A stretch of DNA of 64,000 nucleotides from Congeria kusceri (GCA_027627225.1 CM051034.1:9736761-9800760), one strand, 5' to 3'; shown: positions 13,801-24,799, counted from the stretch's first letter. Notes: generated from the letters alone by a model not told the origin. Program-made: numbers and translations.

Positions 13801-14822
13801 ATTTTCGAAGTGCAAAGATTGGATAACATTGCTGATTAATTTACACATGATTAACATTTGTGAAAAGCTCTATACCCGCCCGGTCTCGTGCATGTTGCAG
13901 GCGACTCCGGTCCAGGGTTTAGCTCAACGGGTGCCGCCTATGCCCGGCAGTTCCCGGACTACACTGATGCCTCTACCGCCATGCAAGAGATATGCGATAG
14001 GTCACACGCCGAGCTGGAGGAGATTGTCAAATACATGAAGGACTTCCAGATCAAAGCGGGCACCAAAGAGATGATCGACACCTTTATGCAGAGTAATTTC
14101 GCGATTTAAAATGAACTACTGATCCATAGGTTTATTCTCAATGACAAATAGTACATGAATAAACGGAATTATGAATAATAACACATTTAAGTGTTTTTAA
14201 TTTAGTTCAAAACTTGAATTTGTCCGTTCGACTTTCTACGTATTATTAGCCTAAATCAGACATTTCAATCTTGCGTTTTTCGGGATCAGCTCATTTTAAA
14301 TGCTGACCGCTTGGGTTTTTCTTTTTTTGTCGCACAAATTTTATTTCAATCGATATTTGTACAATACAACTTCAAGCACAACATGACAATTCATACATCA
14401 ATTCAAACATTATTCATTCAAGGCGACAATATATATAAAAAGAAAAGTGCACACAAATATAAATATATAGATATATGTTTTTAAAATTTCTACATGTATA
14501 TGTGCACAAGAAAGAAAGAATGAAGAAAGCATAAACCTAAAGAAGTAAATATCAACAGGTATTGTTTTGTATTTGATGAACACAGGATATATAACGAAGC
14601 TTTAAAGGACCGTAATTCGAGCGATATCAATTCTTTGTTCTTATTAACGGTATATTTGACTGAATCCGTATTTGTGCATTGTTACCCAATAATGTGACCT
14701 TTGTAACCCAGAAAGCTGTATCAATTTCAGTTTCGGACAATTTCGACAAAGAACGACTGGAGATGGCGTTTTCCTTGCTCACTACAGCATCCGTCAATGC
14801 CAACGTCTATTACAAGAAATAG
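4899..14822 (+). CDS. Predicted secreted Gly-Ala-Gly-Gln repeat protein, 10 exons
   Basis: Exons: 4899-4935, 7515-8091, 9512-9630, 9888-10064, 10999-11199, 11763-11846, 12207-12315, 12928-13019, 13901-14092, 14731-14822. All junctions are GT/AG, the phases agree throughout and the total is exactly 559 codons plus stop. The start gives a signal peptide (MKLLVLCVVLLQGVSA). A charged helix follows (NSRNDKQDLLAVLRKTLEAL), then a Ser/Thr/Gly linker, eleven GAGQ units (residues ~106-149), GAGI/GAGF units and an acidic-aromatic stretch ending EYYY. Residues ~205-559 form a helical domain rich in Phe, Met and charged residues, with five Cys and possible N-glycosylation sites (NKT, NLT). I recognise no family. 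The repeat is silk- or elastin-like, so an extracellular matrix, byssal or shell role is possible but unproven. Exon 1 and the TATA box support the start. The weakest junction is the acceptor at 9511. Confidence 0.8.
5583..6465. mobile_element. Intronic repeat element ending in GTCCAGCACCTGTAGGCGG
   Basis: Begins with a hairpin-like ATGCCCCCGAAGAAGGGCAT and a GTCCGTCCGG tract. It contains sequence related to 18240-18900 (GAGGTATTGACTTGAAAC and similar) and ends with the block found again at 8315-8365 and 18940-18990. It is probably a non-autonomous element inside intron 1 of the GAGQ-repeat gene. Boundaries are approximate. Confidence 0.45.
7125..7265 (+). repeat. Dispersed CACGTG-containing repeat, copy 2
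   Basis: Contains TACCACGTGCTCTTTGC and, about 40 bp on, AACGATTAAACACGTGATTGG, matching the family at 1525-1735. It sits in intron 1 about 250 bp upstream of exon 2 of the GAGQ-repeat gene. Confidence 0.55.
7793..7924 (+). repeat. Coding 12-bp minisatellite (11 perfect GAGQ units)
   Basis: Eleven identical copies of GGTGCCGGACAG, each encoding Gly-Ala-Gly-Gln, inside exon 2. They are followed by diverged units encoding GAGI, GAGF (three) and GTGD. Identity at synonymous sites across all copies implies recent expansion by slippage or unequal exchange. Because 12 is a multiple of 3, all six frames stay open here, which produces spurious open frames on both strands. Repeat number may well be polymorphic. 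Confidence 0.95.
8315..8830. repeat. Intron 2 repeat cluster
   Basis: Starts with a copy of the terminal block GAAAGTCGAGCGTCCAGCAC (see 6420 and 18950). It then carries three direct copies, about 150-175 bp apart (near 8450, 8600 and 8775), of a segment around TGCACAAAATGGCCGCTAGA. No protein is visible. Probably a decayed monomer-array element. Confidence 0.5.
10638..10845. repeat. 50-bp minisatellite in intron 4
   Basis: About four copies of a 50-bp unit containing CAATCTAGTTTTCGTCGTTT and CACTAATGTACCTATG, with length variation in the first and last units. It lies between exons 10064 and 10999 of the GAGQ-repeat gene. Confidence 0.85.
13041..13283. mobile_element. Palindromic CAGGCTAATCC MITE, copy 1
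   Basis: A roughly 243-bp element with imperfect terminal inverted repeats (GGCGTGTCTTGGGAACC and GGTTTCCCACGACACGC). Inside are two inverted copies of the block GTCGTCCCGGATTAGCCT...CACAGGCTAATCC. It lies within intron 8 of the GAGQ-repeat gene. A second copy is at 37254-37517. No transposase is present, so it must be mobilised in trans. I remember this block as abundant in Dreissena, but have not searched for it. Confidence 0.75.
13690..13870 (+). repeat. Dispersed CACGTG-containing repeat, copy 3
   Basis: Contains TACCACGTGCTCTTTTATG, then GTTAACCGTTGATTTTCG, then ATAACATTGCTGATTAATTT, collinear with copy 1. The second CACGTG is lost. It ends about 30 bp before the exon at 13901, so it may supply part of the branch-point region. 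Confidence 0.5.
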
Positions 14823-14881
14823 TGAACACGGTACCGGTATATATATATATATATAGAGAGAGAGAACAAAGAATTGATATC

Positions 14882-15083
14882 GCTTAATAACAGGGGTTGT
14901 TTATATTAGGGGTATAGTCGTTGCTGGGTTGGCAAGAGTTTATATAGTGTGTGTGTGTGTGTGTGTGCGCGTGTGTGTGGGTGGGGGTGTGTGTGGGGGT
15001 GGTGTGGTGTGTGTGTGTGTGTAGAACTCGTGCCAACCCAGCAACGACTATACCCCTAATATAAACAGCCCCTGTTATTAAGC
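14882..15083. repeat. Long inverted repeat around a GT tract
   Basis: 53-bp arms at 14882-14934 and 15031-15083 are reverse complements with one mismatch (ends GCTTAATAACAGGGG and CCCCTGTTATTAAGC). They flank a (GT)n-rich spacer at 14949-15022. A second, outer arm pair (GCGATATCAATTCTTTGTTC at 14621 and its reverse complement at 14864-14883) overlaps the first, so the structure spans the last coding exon of the GAGQ-repeat gene (14731-14822). In the transcript's 3' UTR it would fold into a long stem. Confidence 0.85.
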
Positions 15084-15118
15084 TGTGTCACTCCGAATGA
15101 ATAGTCGTGTTAACCACA

Positions 15119-15124
15119 ATAAAA
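15119..15124 (+). terminator. Candidate polyadenylation signal of the GAGQ-repeat gene
   Basis: AATAAA about 300 bp after the stop codon at 14820-14822 and just past the inverted repeat. An earlier AATAAA at 14158-14163 would serve a form that retains the last intron and stops at 14107-14109. Consensus evidence only. Confidence 0.3.
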
Positions 15125-15587
15125 TCCATAAAAGCAAAGCAGGAAACCATCCGAGCTATATTTAAGTACTTGCCTGCACCAAAAAAAAAAAAAAAGTAAA
15201 AAAACAACCTTTTTTTGCAAAATGATTTGTTTACATTTAGATAAGAATCCCTGTTTGTCCTTAATAGATTAATTAAAAATTATTGTAAAACGGCTCTAGT
15301 TTGAAGTAAAACATTTTAATGCTCAAGTAGTACACATTTTCATTTTTTTTTAAATCTATATTATTTTCATGGAACAGCGGCGTTTTTGTTTCAGGCCTCC
15401 GAGAGATGCGCAGTGCCTCAATCGTCATTTTCGGTTGACTTGTTTCTGGATTAATGATAATAAAAAAAGATGGTTCATTTGCATCATTTTGTTGTGTTGG
15501 TTTCATTTCATAAGCTTTATTCCGTTTCACTGGTGTGTTGATCATCGTAACTTCACCTTAAATACTTGAGGTTCCGCCTATTTTTAG

Positions 15588-16740
15588 CTCGACTTTTCGA
15601 AGAAAAGGCAAGCTATTCTACTCGCCCCGGCGTCGGCGTTGGCGTCGGCGTCCGAGCTAGGTTAAAGTTTTTCGGTAAGCTAGTTTCTCAGGAATGGCTT
15701 GAGGGATTCCATTCAAACTTAAAACATGTATTCCCCACATCAAAATGAGCCTATAGGCCAAGTTTGTTGCTCTATTTTGAAATTTGTCAATTGTGGGCAT
15801 TTTTACACTTAGAAATTTTATATAAGCTACATGGACAGGTTAAAAGTTTTTCGGTAGGCTGGTTTCTCAGGAATGGCTTAAGGGATCTCGTTCAAACTTG
15901 GCATACTTATTCCCGATATTAAAATGAACTAATGGACCAATTTTGATACTATGGGGCTTTTTACACTTTGAAATTTTACATATAAGCTATATGGACAGGT
16001 TAAAGTTTTTCGGTAAGCTAGTTTCTCAACTTTTCGTTTCCACTCTCGAACTAGAGAACGGATTAATGAAACTGCAAACATAGATACTTCGCTTGGAATT
16101 GCAAATGGGGTGGGTGGGGTCAAGGTCACTGTTACTAAAATAGAAAAACGGTTTCGGCACAATAACTTGAGAACGCATTGAGATATGTTAATGAAACTTT
16201 ATACATACATACCTTATATCAAGACCTCGCTTGGGATTGCGTATGGGGTGGGTGGGGTCAAGGTCACTGTTACTTAAATAGAAAAGCGGTTTCCGCTCAA
16301 TAACTTGAGAATGCATTGATATTTAAATGAAACTTTATACATAGATACCTTATATCAAGACCTCGCTTGGAACTGCATACGGGATGGGTGGGGTTAAGGT
16401 CACTGTTACTAAAAATAGAAAAACGGTTTCCGATCAATAACTTTAAAACAAATTGAGATATTGTAATGAAACTTAATGAAACTTAATAGATACCTTATAT
16501 CAAGACCTCGCTTGGGATTGCATATTGGGTGGGTGGGGTCAAGGTCGCTTTTACTAAAATATGTATTGATGTGCTGACTTTAATGCATTTTGTTAGAAAA
16601 AGTTTGTTTTTCATGGAATTTCCATATTTTTTGTTAGGAAAAAAAATTCCAGTAACTCGGACAAGCACAAGAAAATTCGAGCGCGCTGTCCTCCGACAGC
16701 TCTTGTTAACAATGCTGGTAGTTTTAGAATACACTTAGAT
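15588..16740 (+). mobile_element. Monomer-array element (GGGTGGGTGGGGTCAAGG family)
   Basis: Opens with TTAGCTCGACTTTTCGAAG and a GGCGTC-rich tract. About two and a half ~175-bp monomers follow (GGTTAAAGTTTTTCGGTAAG). Next come about four ~137-bp monomers carrying GGGTGGGTGGGGTCAAGGTC and AATAACTTGAGAACGCATTG. It ends near GAGCGCGCTGTCCTCCGACA. The same ~137-bp monomers appear in opposite orientation at 30170-32340. Non-coding; read as a non-autonomous element. The Helentron/HINE link is by analogy. Confidence 0.6.
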
Positions 16741-17735
16741 TTGGATTAGTCTTTCTACCCGTATCAATGGCGGTCTTACAAGTGGACGTGAATTGTTCTT
16801 CAACTGAAAGGTTCAATGCATACACAAATGATCTGCAGAAACGAAAACGTTGGATGAAAGACGCTAAAAATTGAAAAATATATACAAACTAATTATTCGA
16901 TAAAAACAAATCCTAAGTAAATTCGTCCAAACTGAAAACTCTTAAAAACGAAATTAAAAATATTGCTCAAACAATATTCCAAAATTCAAACGTACATGTA
17001 ATATCTCGAATAATATCTCGAATGTTCTTACTTTAAATAAATGTCAGCTAACATGCGGTATATGCAAATCCATTATTTCAACCGTGATTATAAATTCACA
17101 AAAACATGTATACTGAACCAATAAAAAGAAACTTCGCTAAGTTTGAATGTAGATATTTTTCACGTTTGAATACATGTGTTACGTAACAGTGACAATTATG
17201 CTTATACTACGAACGTTTATTTTTTGGTTTACTATAGATCATGACTAGTTATCCGACCAAAATAACTACATTAACGAGAATATAAAGAAAACTATTCAAA
17301 CTACAACCAACATTAGGCTATACATTTTGTCATATATTTTATCTTTCTGGGAATTAACACATGCACCTAATATTTTTGATAATTTACTATCTAAATCTAG
17401 ACTCGTTACGGACTTGCGGGATATTCATAAGGTGCTATTCAAAACTGACACACAATACCAAATTTATATTTGTGTATTTTGAGTTTAAATACACAATTAT
17501 ATGACGCTTAAACTTCTAGATTGTAGTTCTACTCAACAAGTACATGTCTTTGTGTTTAACATTAGGGCCATGATGGCACAAAGGGCAGCCCTGAGTACTG
17601 GCAAAGCTGAAGACCTTACTGTTGTGAGAGGTTTGAACAAATGTTATGAATTGAAAACAAGTTTGCCATAAATGTCTTTAATAGTTCGTCTAGCTGATTA
17701 ATTGTCGTCATATGTCGATACTCCTGGCTTATCAA
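16741..17735. other. Intergenic, nothing recognised
   Basis: Plain AT-rich sequence downstream of the GAGQ-repeat gene. I see no exon-like segment, repeat or RNA gene. Confidence 0.4.
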
Positions 17736-18130
17736 AATAAAGAGGGTCCTAAGGTCCTAGGTCGCTCACCTGATAATTTGGCCTGAAGACCTAAATTTCG
17801 ACCCCACGTGACCCAGTTTCGAACCCGTTCGAGATATTATTGGGACAAATGTTCTGAGCAAGTTTCATTATTGGGTTATAAATGTGGTCTTTAGAGTGTT
17901 CTGAAGCTTTTTTTTCAATTAGGCCTGGTGACCTAGTTGTTTTGATCCCATGTGACCCGTTTTCGAACTTGTCCGAGATATCATTGGGACAAAAGTTCTA
18001 AGCAACACAAGTTGTTTATTTTCAATTTGGCCTGGTTACCTAATTTCTTACCCCATGTGACCCGGTTTCGAACTTGTCCGATTATTCTTTGCAAATTTCA
18101 TGTTGTGGCATTTAGAGTGTTCACGCTTTT
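17736..18130. repeat. Fragment of the GGTCGCTCACCTGA element family
   Basis: Begins GAGGGTCCTAAGGTCCTAGG then TCGCTCACCTGA, the 5' word of the family seen in full at 40577-41222. Three ~120-bp monomers follow, containing CATGTGACCCAGTTTCGAAC and its variants. Related monomers are at 43925-44345. The 3' end is missing, replaced by the next element. Confidence 0.5.
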
Positions 18131-18995
18131 TAGCTCGACTTTACGAAGCAAAAAGTAGAGTTATTGTCGTCGCTCTGCGTCAGCGTCTGCGTTAGTTAAG
18201 TTTTTTGTTAAGTTTTTTTGTTAAGTTTTTGTCAAAGAGTCCCTTTCTCAAAAATTATAAAAGGTATCCATTTGAAAAGATTAATACTTTTTCACTATCA
18301 AACGGGTAATTCATAACAACAAGGCAGGTAACCCTGTGATTTGTATTTCCAGAATTATCTGCCCTTGTTGGAACTTACAACTTAGAATATTTTGACTTTT
18401 TTGTTAAAGATAACATTTCTCAATAACTATCATAGACATTAAATTGAAACTCAAGATACTTGTTTATGGTGCTGACCGCATTCTGCAGACATGAGGAACA
18501 AACTCTTTCAAGGATTTTGTTGGAGTTGTAACTATATTATTCAACACACTTCGCTTTAGGTCAAATTTCTCAATACCTGAGATATTAACTTGAAACAAAA
18601 AGTACTTGATCACATTCATGAATTTATTCTGTAGACAAGAGGAGGTAACTCAATAAAGGATTTCGTTTCAGTAACTGCCGTTTTTGAACTTTGAATTTTC
18701 GCTTTAGGTCAAATTTCATAATATTTATAAGAGGTATTGATTTGCATCTGATTGATAAATACTTGTTCACAGTTATGAATCCGTTCTGTAGACAAGATGA
18801 TGTAACTATATCAATGATTTTGGTTGAGGTATTGCATTTTAGCATTAGGTCAAATTTCTAAATATCTACGAGAGGTATTTACTTGAAATTTAACACATTT
18901 CATCACGGTGATGAACACATTCTATTAACAAAATGCCAGACTACTATCAAATACGAGAAAGTCGAGCGTCCATCACCCGTAGGCGGTGCTCTTGT
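18131..18995. mobile_element. GCTCGACTTT-ended repeat element
   Basis: Starts TTTTAGCTCGACTTTACGAAG and ends with TACGAGAAAGTCGAGCGTCC plus the GTAGGCGGTGCTCTTG block. GCTCGACTTT and AAAGTCGAGC are inverted terminal words. Internal ~180-bp monomers contain TTCTGTAGACAAGA and GAGGTATT blocks, and a related copy lies at 5583-6465. No coding capacity is seen. Confidence 0.5.
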
Positions 18996-19442
18996 TTTCA
19001 ATTTGACCTATTTCATGACTCCACATGACCCAGTTTCGAACTCGTCCGAGATGTTCAGATTAAGTTTCGTGAAGATTGGGAAATAAATGTGGTCTATAGA
19101 GTGTTCACAAGGTAAATGTTGACGACGACGAACGTTTTGGAGAAATAGTGCCAACGCTGCAGTTCAGAAAGATAATGGACATCGTTTATCTCAACAATTT
19201 CCGATTTGTCTGAATATACATCTCCGCCTTACTCGGGGTTAAATCCCTTCGGAATATGTTCGATATTGCACTCCGTATGATTCGTCAACATATAACATGT
19301 AACATTATTTTGGGAATAGTCATCTCAAATTTAGAAACGATTCAACTATATAAATTGTATTTCGAGATTCCGTTGTACACTTTTCTTGTATTTACAGCAT
19401 AATGTGTATGAAAGGTAAATAAACATTTTACTGGAAAGATAT

Positions 19443-19848
19443 TTGCTAAATGTTAGATGCCGAACCGAGTGTCTTTCATCTGAGTTGCTAAATGTTAGAT
19501 GCCGAACCGAGTGTCTTTCATCTGCGTTGCTAAATGTTAGATGCAGAACCAAGTGTCCTTCATCTGAGTTGCTAAATTTTAGATGCAGAACCGAATGTCG
19601 TTCATCTGAGTTGCTAAATGTTAGATGATGAACCGAATGTCTTTCATCTGATTGCTAAATGTTAGATGCCGAACCGAGTGTCTTTCATCTGCGTTGCTAA
19701 ATGTTAGATGCAGAACCGAGCGTCTTTCATCTGCGTTGCTAAATGTTAGATGCAGAACCGAGTGTCTTTCATCTGCGTTGCTAAATGTTAGATGCAGAAC
19801 CGAGCGTCTTCCATCTGCGTTGCTAAATGTTAGATGCAGAATCAAAAG
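19443..19848. repeat. 42-bp minisatellite
   Basis: About nine to ten copies of a 42-bp unit containing TTGCTAAATGTTAGATGC and GAACCGAGTGTCTTTCATCT. Units fall into subtypes (ATGCCGAACC, ATGCAGAACC) that occur in blocks. Because 42 is divisible by 3, long open frames arise on both strands. They have no start context, splice context or domain and are not genes. Confidence 0.9.
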
Positions 19849-20149
19849 GGTAGGTATAAAACGCAGCTTTTAGCGAAGCCTGCGCTATGCGGGCTGCGTT
19901 ATAGGGGTATAAAACGCAGATATCGTTGAAAAAACGCAACCAATATAGCGATAGTAGGAAAACGCAGCCCATACAGGAGAGCCACAGACGCAAAGCAAGT
20001 CTAACCAATTATTTATTATTAATTATTTGTATGCATTTTTTTCAATAATTATGTAAGCAGCCTTCAATATTCTACCAATTGCGAATAATTAATTTAAATT
20101 AACAGTACAAGAGCTATAATTGTACCTTAGCGGTAAAATTAATGGACGT

Positions 20150-20575
20150 GACATGAACTTTATCATCGTCGACCCAGACGACACCAACATCATCATCACC
20201 GACTCCGACGACACCAGCTTCGTCATCACCAATAGCGAAAAAACAACTTCATCGACGTCATCTATAACATCGCCGACTCCGACGACACCTTTTTTAACAA
20301 CGCCGACTCTGACGACACCAACTTCATCATCGCTGACGACACCAACTATATCATCGCCGTCTCTGATGACACAACTTCATCATCGCTGACAGCACCAACT
20401 ATAATATCGTCGACTCTGACGACACCAACTTCATCATCGCTGACAACAACAACTATATCATCGCCGACTCAATCTTTATCACCGCTGACGACACCAACTA
20501 TAGTCGCCGACTCCAACTTCATCATCGCTGACAAAATCGCCAACTCCGACGACACCAACTTCATCAATGAATCCG
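20150..20575. repeat. Degenerate GACGACACCAACTTCATCATC repeat
   Basis: A long imperfect array of 24-30 bp units built from GACGACACCAACT and TCATCATCGC. It would encode low-complexity Thr/Ser/Pro or Asp-rich peptides depending on frame. Frames are interrupted and no splice context is convincing, so I call it a repeat and not a gene. Confidence 0.65.
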
Positions 20576-21810
20576 GCGAAGGTATATGCATATAATGATT
20601 TACCAGTGAATTGGGTCGCTATCCGCTTAACATAACAATATATGTGCGATTTATTAAAAAAAGGTGTAACAATATTAGCAATTATAATATTAAACCAGAG
20701 GGCCATGATGGCCCTAGGTCGCTCGCCTGAGTTTAAGTCATCATAACTGCTAATAACAAGTGGACAAAATGGCACTAAACCCCTTATCTGAGTATAAAAA
20801 TCTGGGCCTTGCAGGTTCATAAGTTTTTTAGTCTATATAAACCATGTGACCCACAGGGCGTGGCCACTTTCTACCTTAGGGGCATAATTTGAAAAATATT
20901 TGTAGTGGACCACTATTAAATGTTACATATCAAATATGAAAACACTGGGCCTTGCGGTTGCACAGATTTTTAAAGTCATTTTGCTATTTAAATGTATATA
21001 AACCATGTGACCTCCAGGGGCATCATTGGAACAATTTTTGTAGAGGACCACTCCACAATGTTTTACGCAAAATATAAAACCTCTGGGCCTTACAGTTTCA
21101 AAAAGGAGATTTTTAAGGCCCACTTGCCATATAAGTCTATATAAACCGTGTGACCCCCTGGTCATGGGCACTTTTTACCCCAGGGGCATACTTTGAACAA
21201 TCTTTGTTGAGGACTACTATACAATGTTACATATCAAATATGAAACACTCCGGTTTCAGAGGAGATTTTAATGTCATTTTGCTATTTAAGTCTATATAAA
21301 CAGTGTGACCACCAGGGCAGGGCCAGTTTTGACCCCTGAGACATCATTTGAACAATCTTTGTAGAGGACAACTATACAATGTTACATACCAAATACAAAA
21401 CCTCTGGGCCTAGCATTTTCAGAGGAGAAGATTTTTAAAGTCATTTTGCTATTTAACTTTAAGTCTATATAAACCATGTGACCCCCGGGGTGTGCCCAGT
21501 TTTGACCCAAGAGGCATCATTTGAACAATCTTTGTAGAGGACCACCATACAATGTTACATACCAAATATAAAGCCTCTGGGCCTTACGGTAGCCCAGTTT
21601 GACCCCAGTGGCATCATTTGAACAATCTTTGTAGAGGACCACTATACAACGTTACATACCAAATATGAAACCTCTGGGCCTTGCAGTTTCAGTGGAGAAG
21701 ATTTTTAGTCATTTTGCTATTTATGTCTATATAAACCATGTGACCCCCCGGGGTGTGCACAGTTTTGACCCCAGGGGCATCATTTTAACAATCTTTGTAG
21801 AGGACCACTA

Positions 21811-22748
21811 CCGTAAGTACTCAGTCATAAGTCGAGATTTTAAGCCTCTAAATCGTAGTTATAAAGAACATTTGACTTATGAAGCAGTTCACAAAAAATC
21901 TTAGCATATTATATTGAAATATTTGTCAAATGCGTATTATTTCTTACCTGCATATTTGCTAATCCACACACTACAATCCATTCATAATTATCACAGTTTG
22001 CCCTTGCTATTAATTACCGACAATTAAGACAAAATGCACAACTGTTTTATTATTAAATAAGATGCAAACTGTGAATGAAACTATCTACTCTATTTTAATT
22101 GACTTCCCCACTTTAGCCCCCAGCTAGACCATCAGCCACCAATAAAAAATCAATAAACCTGCAGGGCTGTCCGGCTAGCGCAATAGTTGGTACACGCGCT
22201 TCTCACCTAGGCAATCCGGGTTCGCTGCCCACTCCCGGCGCAAGTGAGTTTGGTTATTGGTCACCATGCGGGACAGGTGGGGTTTCCTCTGGGTACTCCG
22301 GTTTCCCCCCACAGCACAAGACCACACCAAAATTATATCTAAGTTAAAAATAAATAGCTGGAAATTGCAGCTATGATTAAAATTTTGACCCAACTTTCGT
22401 GAGTCTCTTGTAAGTTAATTAGGTAGGAGTGCAGTGACACTCCGGGTCCTCACATAATGCAGCCTCAGGCGCGGAAGGACCTCATAAACTTCGAAACACA
22501 CACACACGCACATAAACCTGCAGACGGAACCCATGATTTTCGTGTATAGCATATTGCTAATTAAACTGGCTGGAACTGGTTTTTGTCTACATCAAGACCT
22601 GTCAAAGAAGATAAGGCGGTGATTTTCACACTTCAAGGCATTTACTGCAGATTATGCTCATTCTAACTCGCTTTATGGAATGGTTATTATTAGAAATACG
22701 TTTCTGGAGTGAATTTTAACTTCTTGACTTATGACTGCGTATTTACGG
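21811..22748. mobile_element. TA-flanked MITE with ~25-bp inverted ends
   Basis: Ends are CCGTAAGTACTCAGTCATAA at 21811 and, inverted, TTATGACTGCGTATTTACGG at 22748. They continue pairing for about 25 bp. The element is flanked by TA on both sides. Removing it with one TA restores GGACCACTATACAATG, the exact monomer sequence of the host array, so the insertion site is certain. TA duplication and inverted ends fit the Tc1/mariner superfamily. No transposase is present. It carries a SINE at 22165-22511. Confidence 0.85.
22165..22511 (+). mobile_element. tRNA-derived SINE with 12-bp target duplication
   Basis: Flanked by direct repeats ATAAACCTGCAG at 22153-22164 and 22512-22523. The head has an A-box-like GGCTAGCGCAATAGTTGG and a B-box-like CGGGTTCGCTGCCC. 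A central block follows (GGGTACTCCGGTTTCCCCCC) that resembles a domain conserved among invertebrate SINEs. The 3' end is (CA)n. It would be transcribed by RNA polymerase III and moved by a LINE in trans. It lies inside the MITE. Confidence 0.8.
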
Positions 22749-24799
22749 TATACAATGTTACATACCAAATATGAAACCTCTAGGCCTTGAGATTTCAGCA
22801 GAGATTTTTAATGTCATTTTTGCTATTTAAGTCAATATAAACCATGTGACCCCCGGGGTGTGGCCAGTTTTTACCCCAGGGGCATTATTTGAACAATCTT
22901 TGTAGGGAACCACTATACAATGTTACATACCAAATATGAAAATTCTGGGCCTTACGGTTTCAGAGAAGATTTTTAAAGTCATTTTGCTTTTTAAGTCTAT
23001 ATAAACCATGTGACCCCCCGGGGTGTGGCCAATTTTGAACCCAGGGGCATCATTTTAACAATCTTTGTAAAGGACCACTATACAATGTAACCAACCGAAT
23101 ATGAAACCTCTAGGCTTTGCAGTTTCAGAGGAGAAGATTTTTAAAGTCATTTTAAGTGTATATAAAATATGTGACACCCGGGGTTTGGCCAGTTTTTAAT
23201 CCAGGGGTATCATATGAACAATCTTTGTAGAGGACCACTATATAATAATACATACCAAATATGAAACCTCTGGGCCTTGCGGTTTCAGAAGAGAAGATTT
23301 TTAAAGTCATTTTGCGATTTAAGTCTGTATAAACCATGTGACCCCCGGGGTGTGGCCAATTTTGACCCCAGGGGCATCATTTTAACAATCTTAGTAGAGG
23401 ACCACTATACAATGTTACCAACCAAATATGAAACCTCTAGGCCTTGAAGTTTCAGAGGTGATTTTAAAAGTCATTTTGCTATTTAAGTCTATATAAACCA
23501 TGTGACCCCGGGGTGTGGCCAATTTTGACCCCAGTGACATCATTTAACACCTTTTGTAGAGGACCACTATACAATGTTACCAACCAAATATGAAACCTCT
23601 AGGCCTTGAAGTTCCAGAGGAGAAGATTTTAAAAGTCATTTTGCTATTTAAGTCTATATAAACCATGTGACCCCCGGGGCGTGGCCAGTTTTGACCCCAG
23701 GGGCATCATTTGAACAATCTTTGTAGAGGACCACTAGAGGATGTCACATATCAAATATGAAAGCTCTGAGCCTTGCGGTTTCATAGATTTTTTTAAGTTT
23801 TCACTTTTTAAATCTATTTTTAGCTCTGGTGACCTACATATGCAGAGGACCGGAAAAAATTGAAAAACTTCGAAAGAGGTCCACCCAAGGATCATTCCTG
23901 TGAAGTTTGGTTAAAATCTGCCAGGCGGTTTAGGAGATGTTGTTTAAATGGAAAGTTGACGGCGCACGCACGACGGACAACGGGCGATCACAAAAGTTCA
24001 CCATGAGCACTTTGTGCTCAGGTGAGCTAAAAAGGTATGCGAACAAGCTATTGCAGACTGTTATAATAGACTTAAATTAATTTGCAATATATAGACGATG
24101 AATGTCATTTTATGGGGTTTTTTTTGCCCATGTGGATTAGGCAGATAAATATATACCAAAGATGCTAAATACGAAACGCGATTTTTTTAAAAATTAATGT
24201 GCTTAACTCTAATTCCCTCGACTACATTTCACTAAATGATATGTATTGCCACTGTATGTAAATTGTACTATGGGCATCTGCTCTTAAATTGTCTTTATTT
24301 TATCGTTTTGTGTTATGTATTGTTGTAATGTGTGTTTTAAACAAACTAAATTTATCTTTGTCTACTGTTATATTTGGATATAATTTAATCAACTGGTATT
24401 ACACAATTACTGGAATAGACACACTTTCAGTTCCAGGCAGAATCACTGTCACATCAACTTGAATACACACATTAATCATGTGTACAATGCTTGATTGTGT
24501 CGTATAAATTTCATCTTTATAGCTTTTATATATTATTGTAAATGATGTCAAGAAATAAAGCATTAAATATTAAGTTGCGTTTATTCAATGTCCCTTACTT
24601 AGTTTTTTCTTTGGCACAGTCTTGTTTAATTTAAGTATATATTATGAGTATTCGCGTGTGTATATTCGTTATTCTAATTACTGCATTTTTACACAAAATC
24701 ATAGTTAACTATGATTGCAGTTTAAACAACGTTTTCATCAATGCATATGAAGACTGCATATTTCAATCAAATACAATTAAATAATTGTTTTATTATGTA

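Larger units (their letters stand above)
20697..24438. mobile_element. Large monomer-array element, host of nested insertions
   Basis: Begins CCAGAGGGCCATGATGGCCC then TAGGTCGCTCGCCTGAG. It holds more than ten direct ~160-180 bp monomers (TATAAACCATGTGACCCC, GGGGCATCATTTGAACAATC, GAGGACCACTATACAATG). It then has an ACGACGGACAACGG tract and CTTTGTGCTCAGGTGAGCTA at ~24015-24030, with a further ~400-bp tail to TTCCAGGCAGAATCA at 24438. Non-coding. It is interrupted at 21811-22748 by a MITE. The part from about 23678 onward is repeated almost exactly at 28398-29165. Confidence 0.6.

Noticed and set aside
19346..19873. Repeated LLNVRCRTECLSSA-type open frames
   Set aside because: They are products of the 42-bp minisatellite on both strands, without start, splice or domain evidence.
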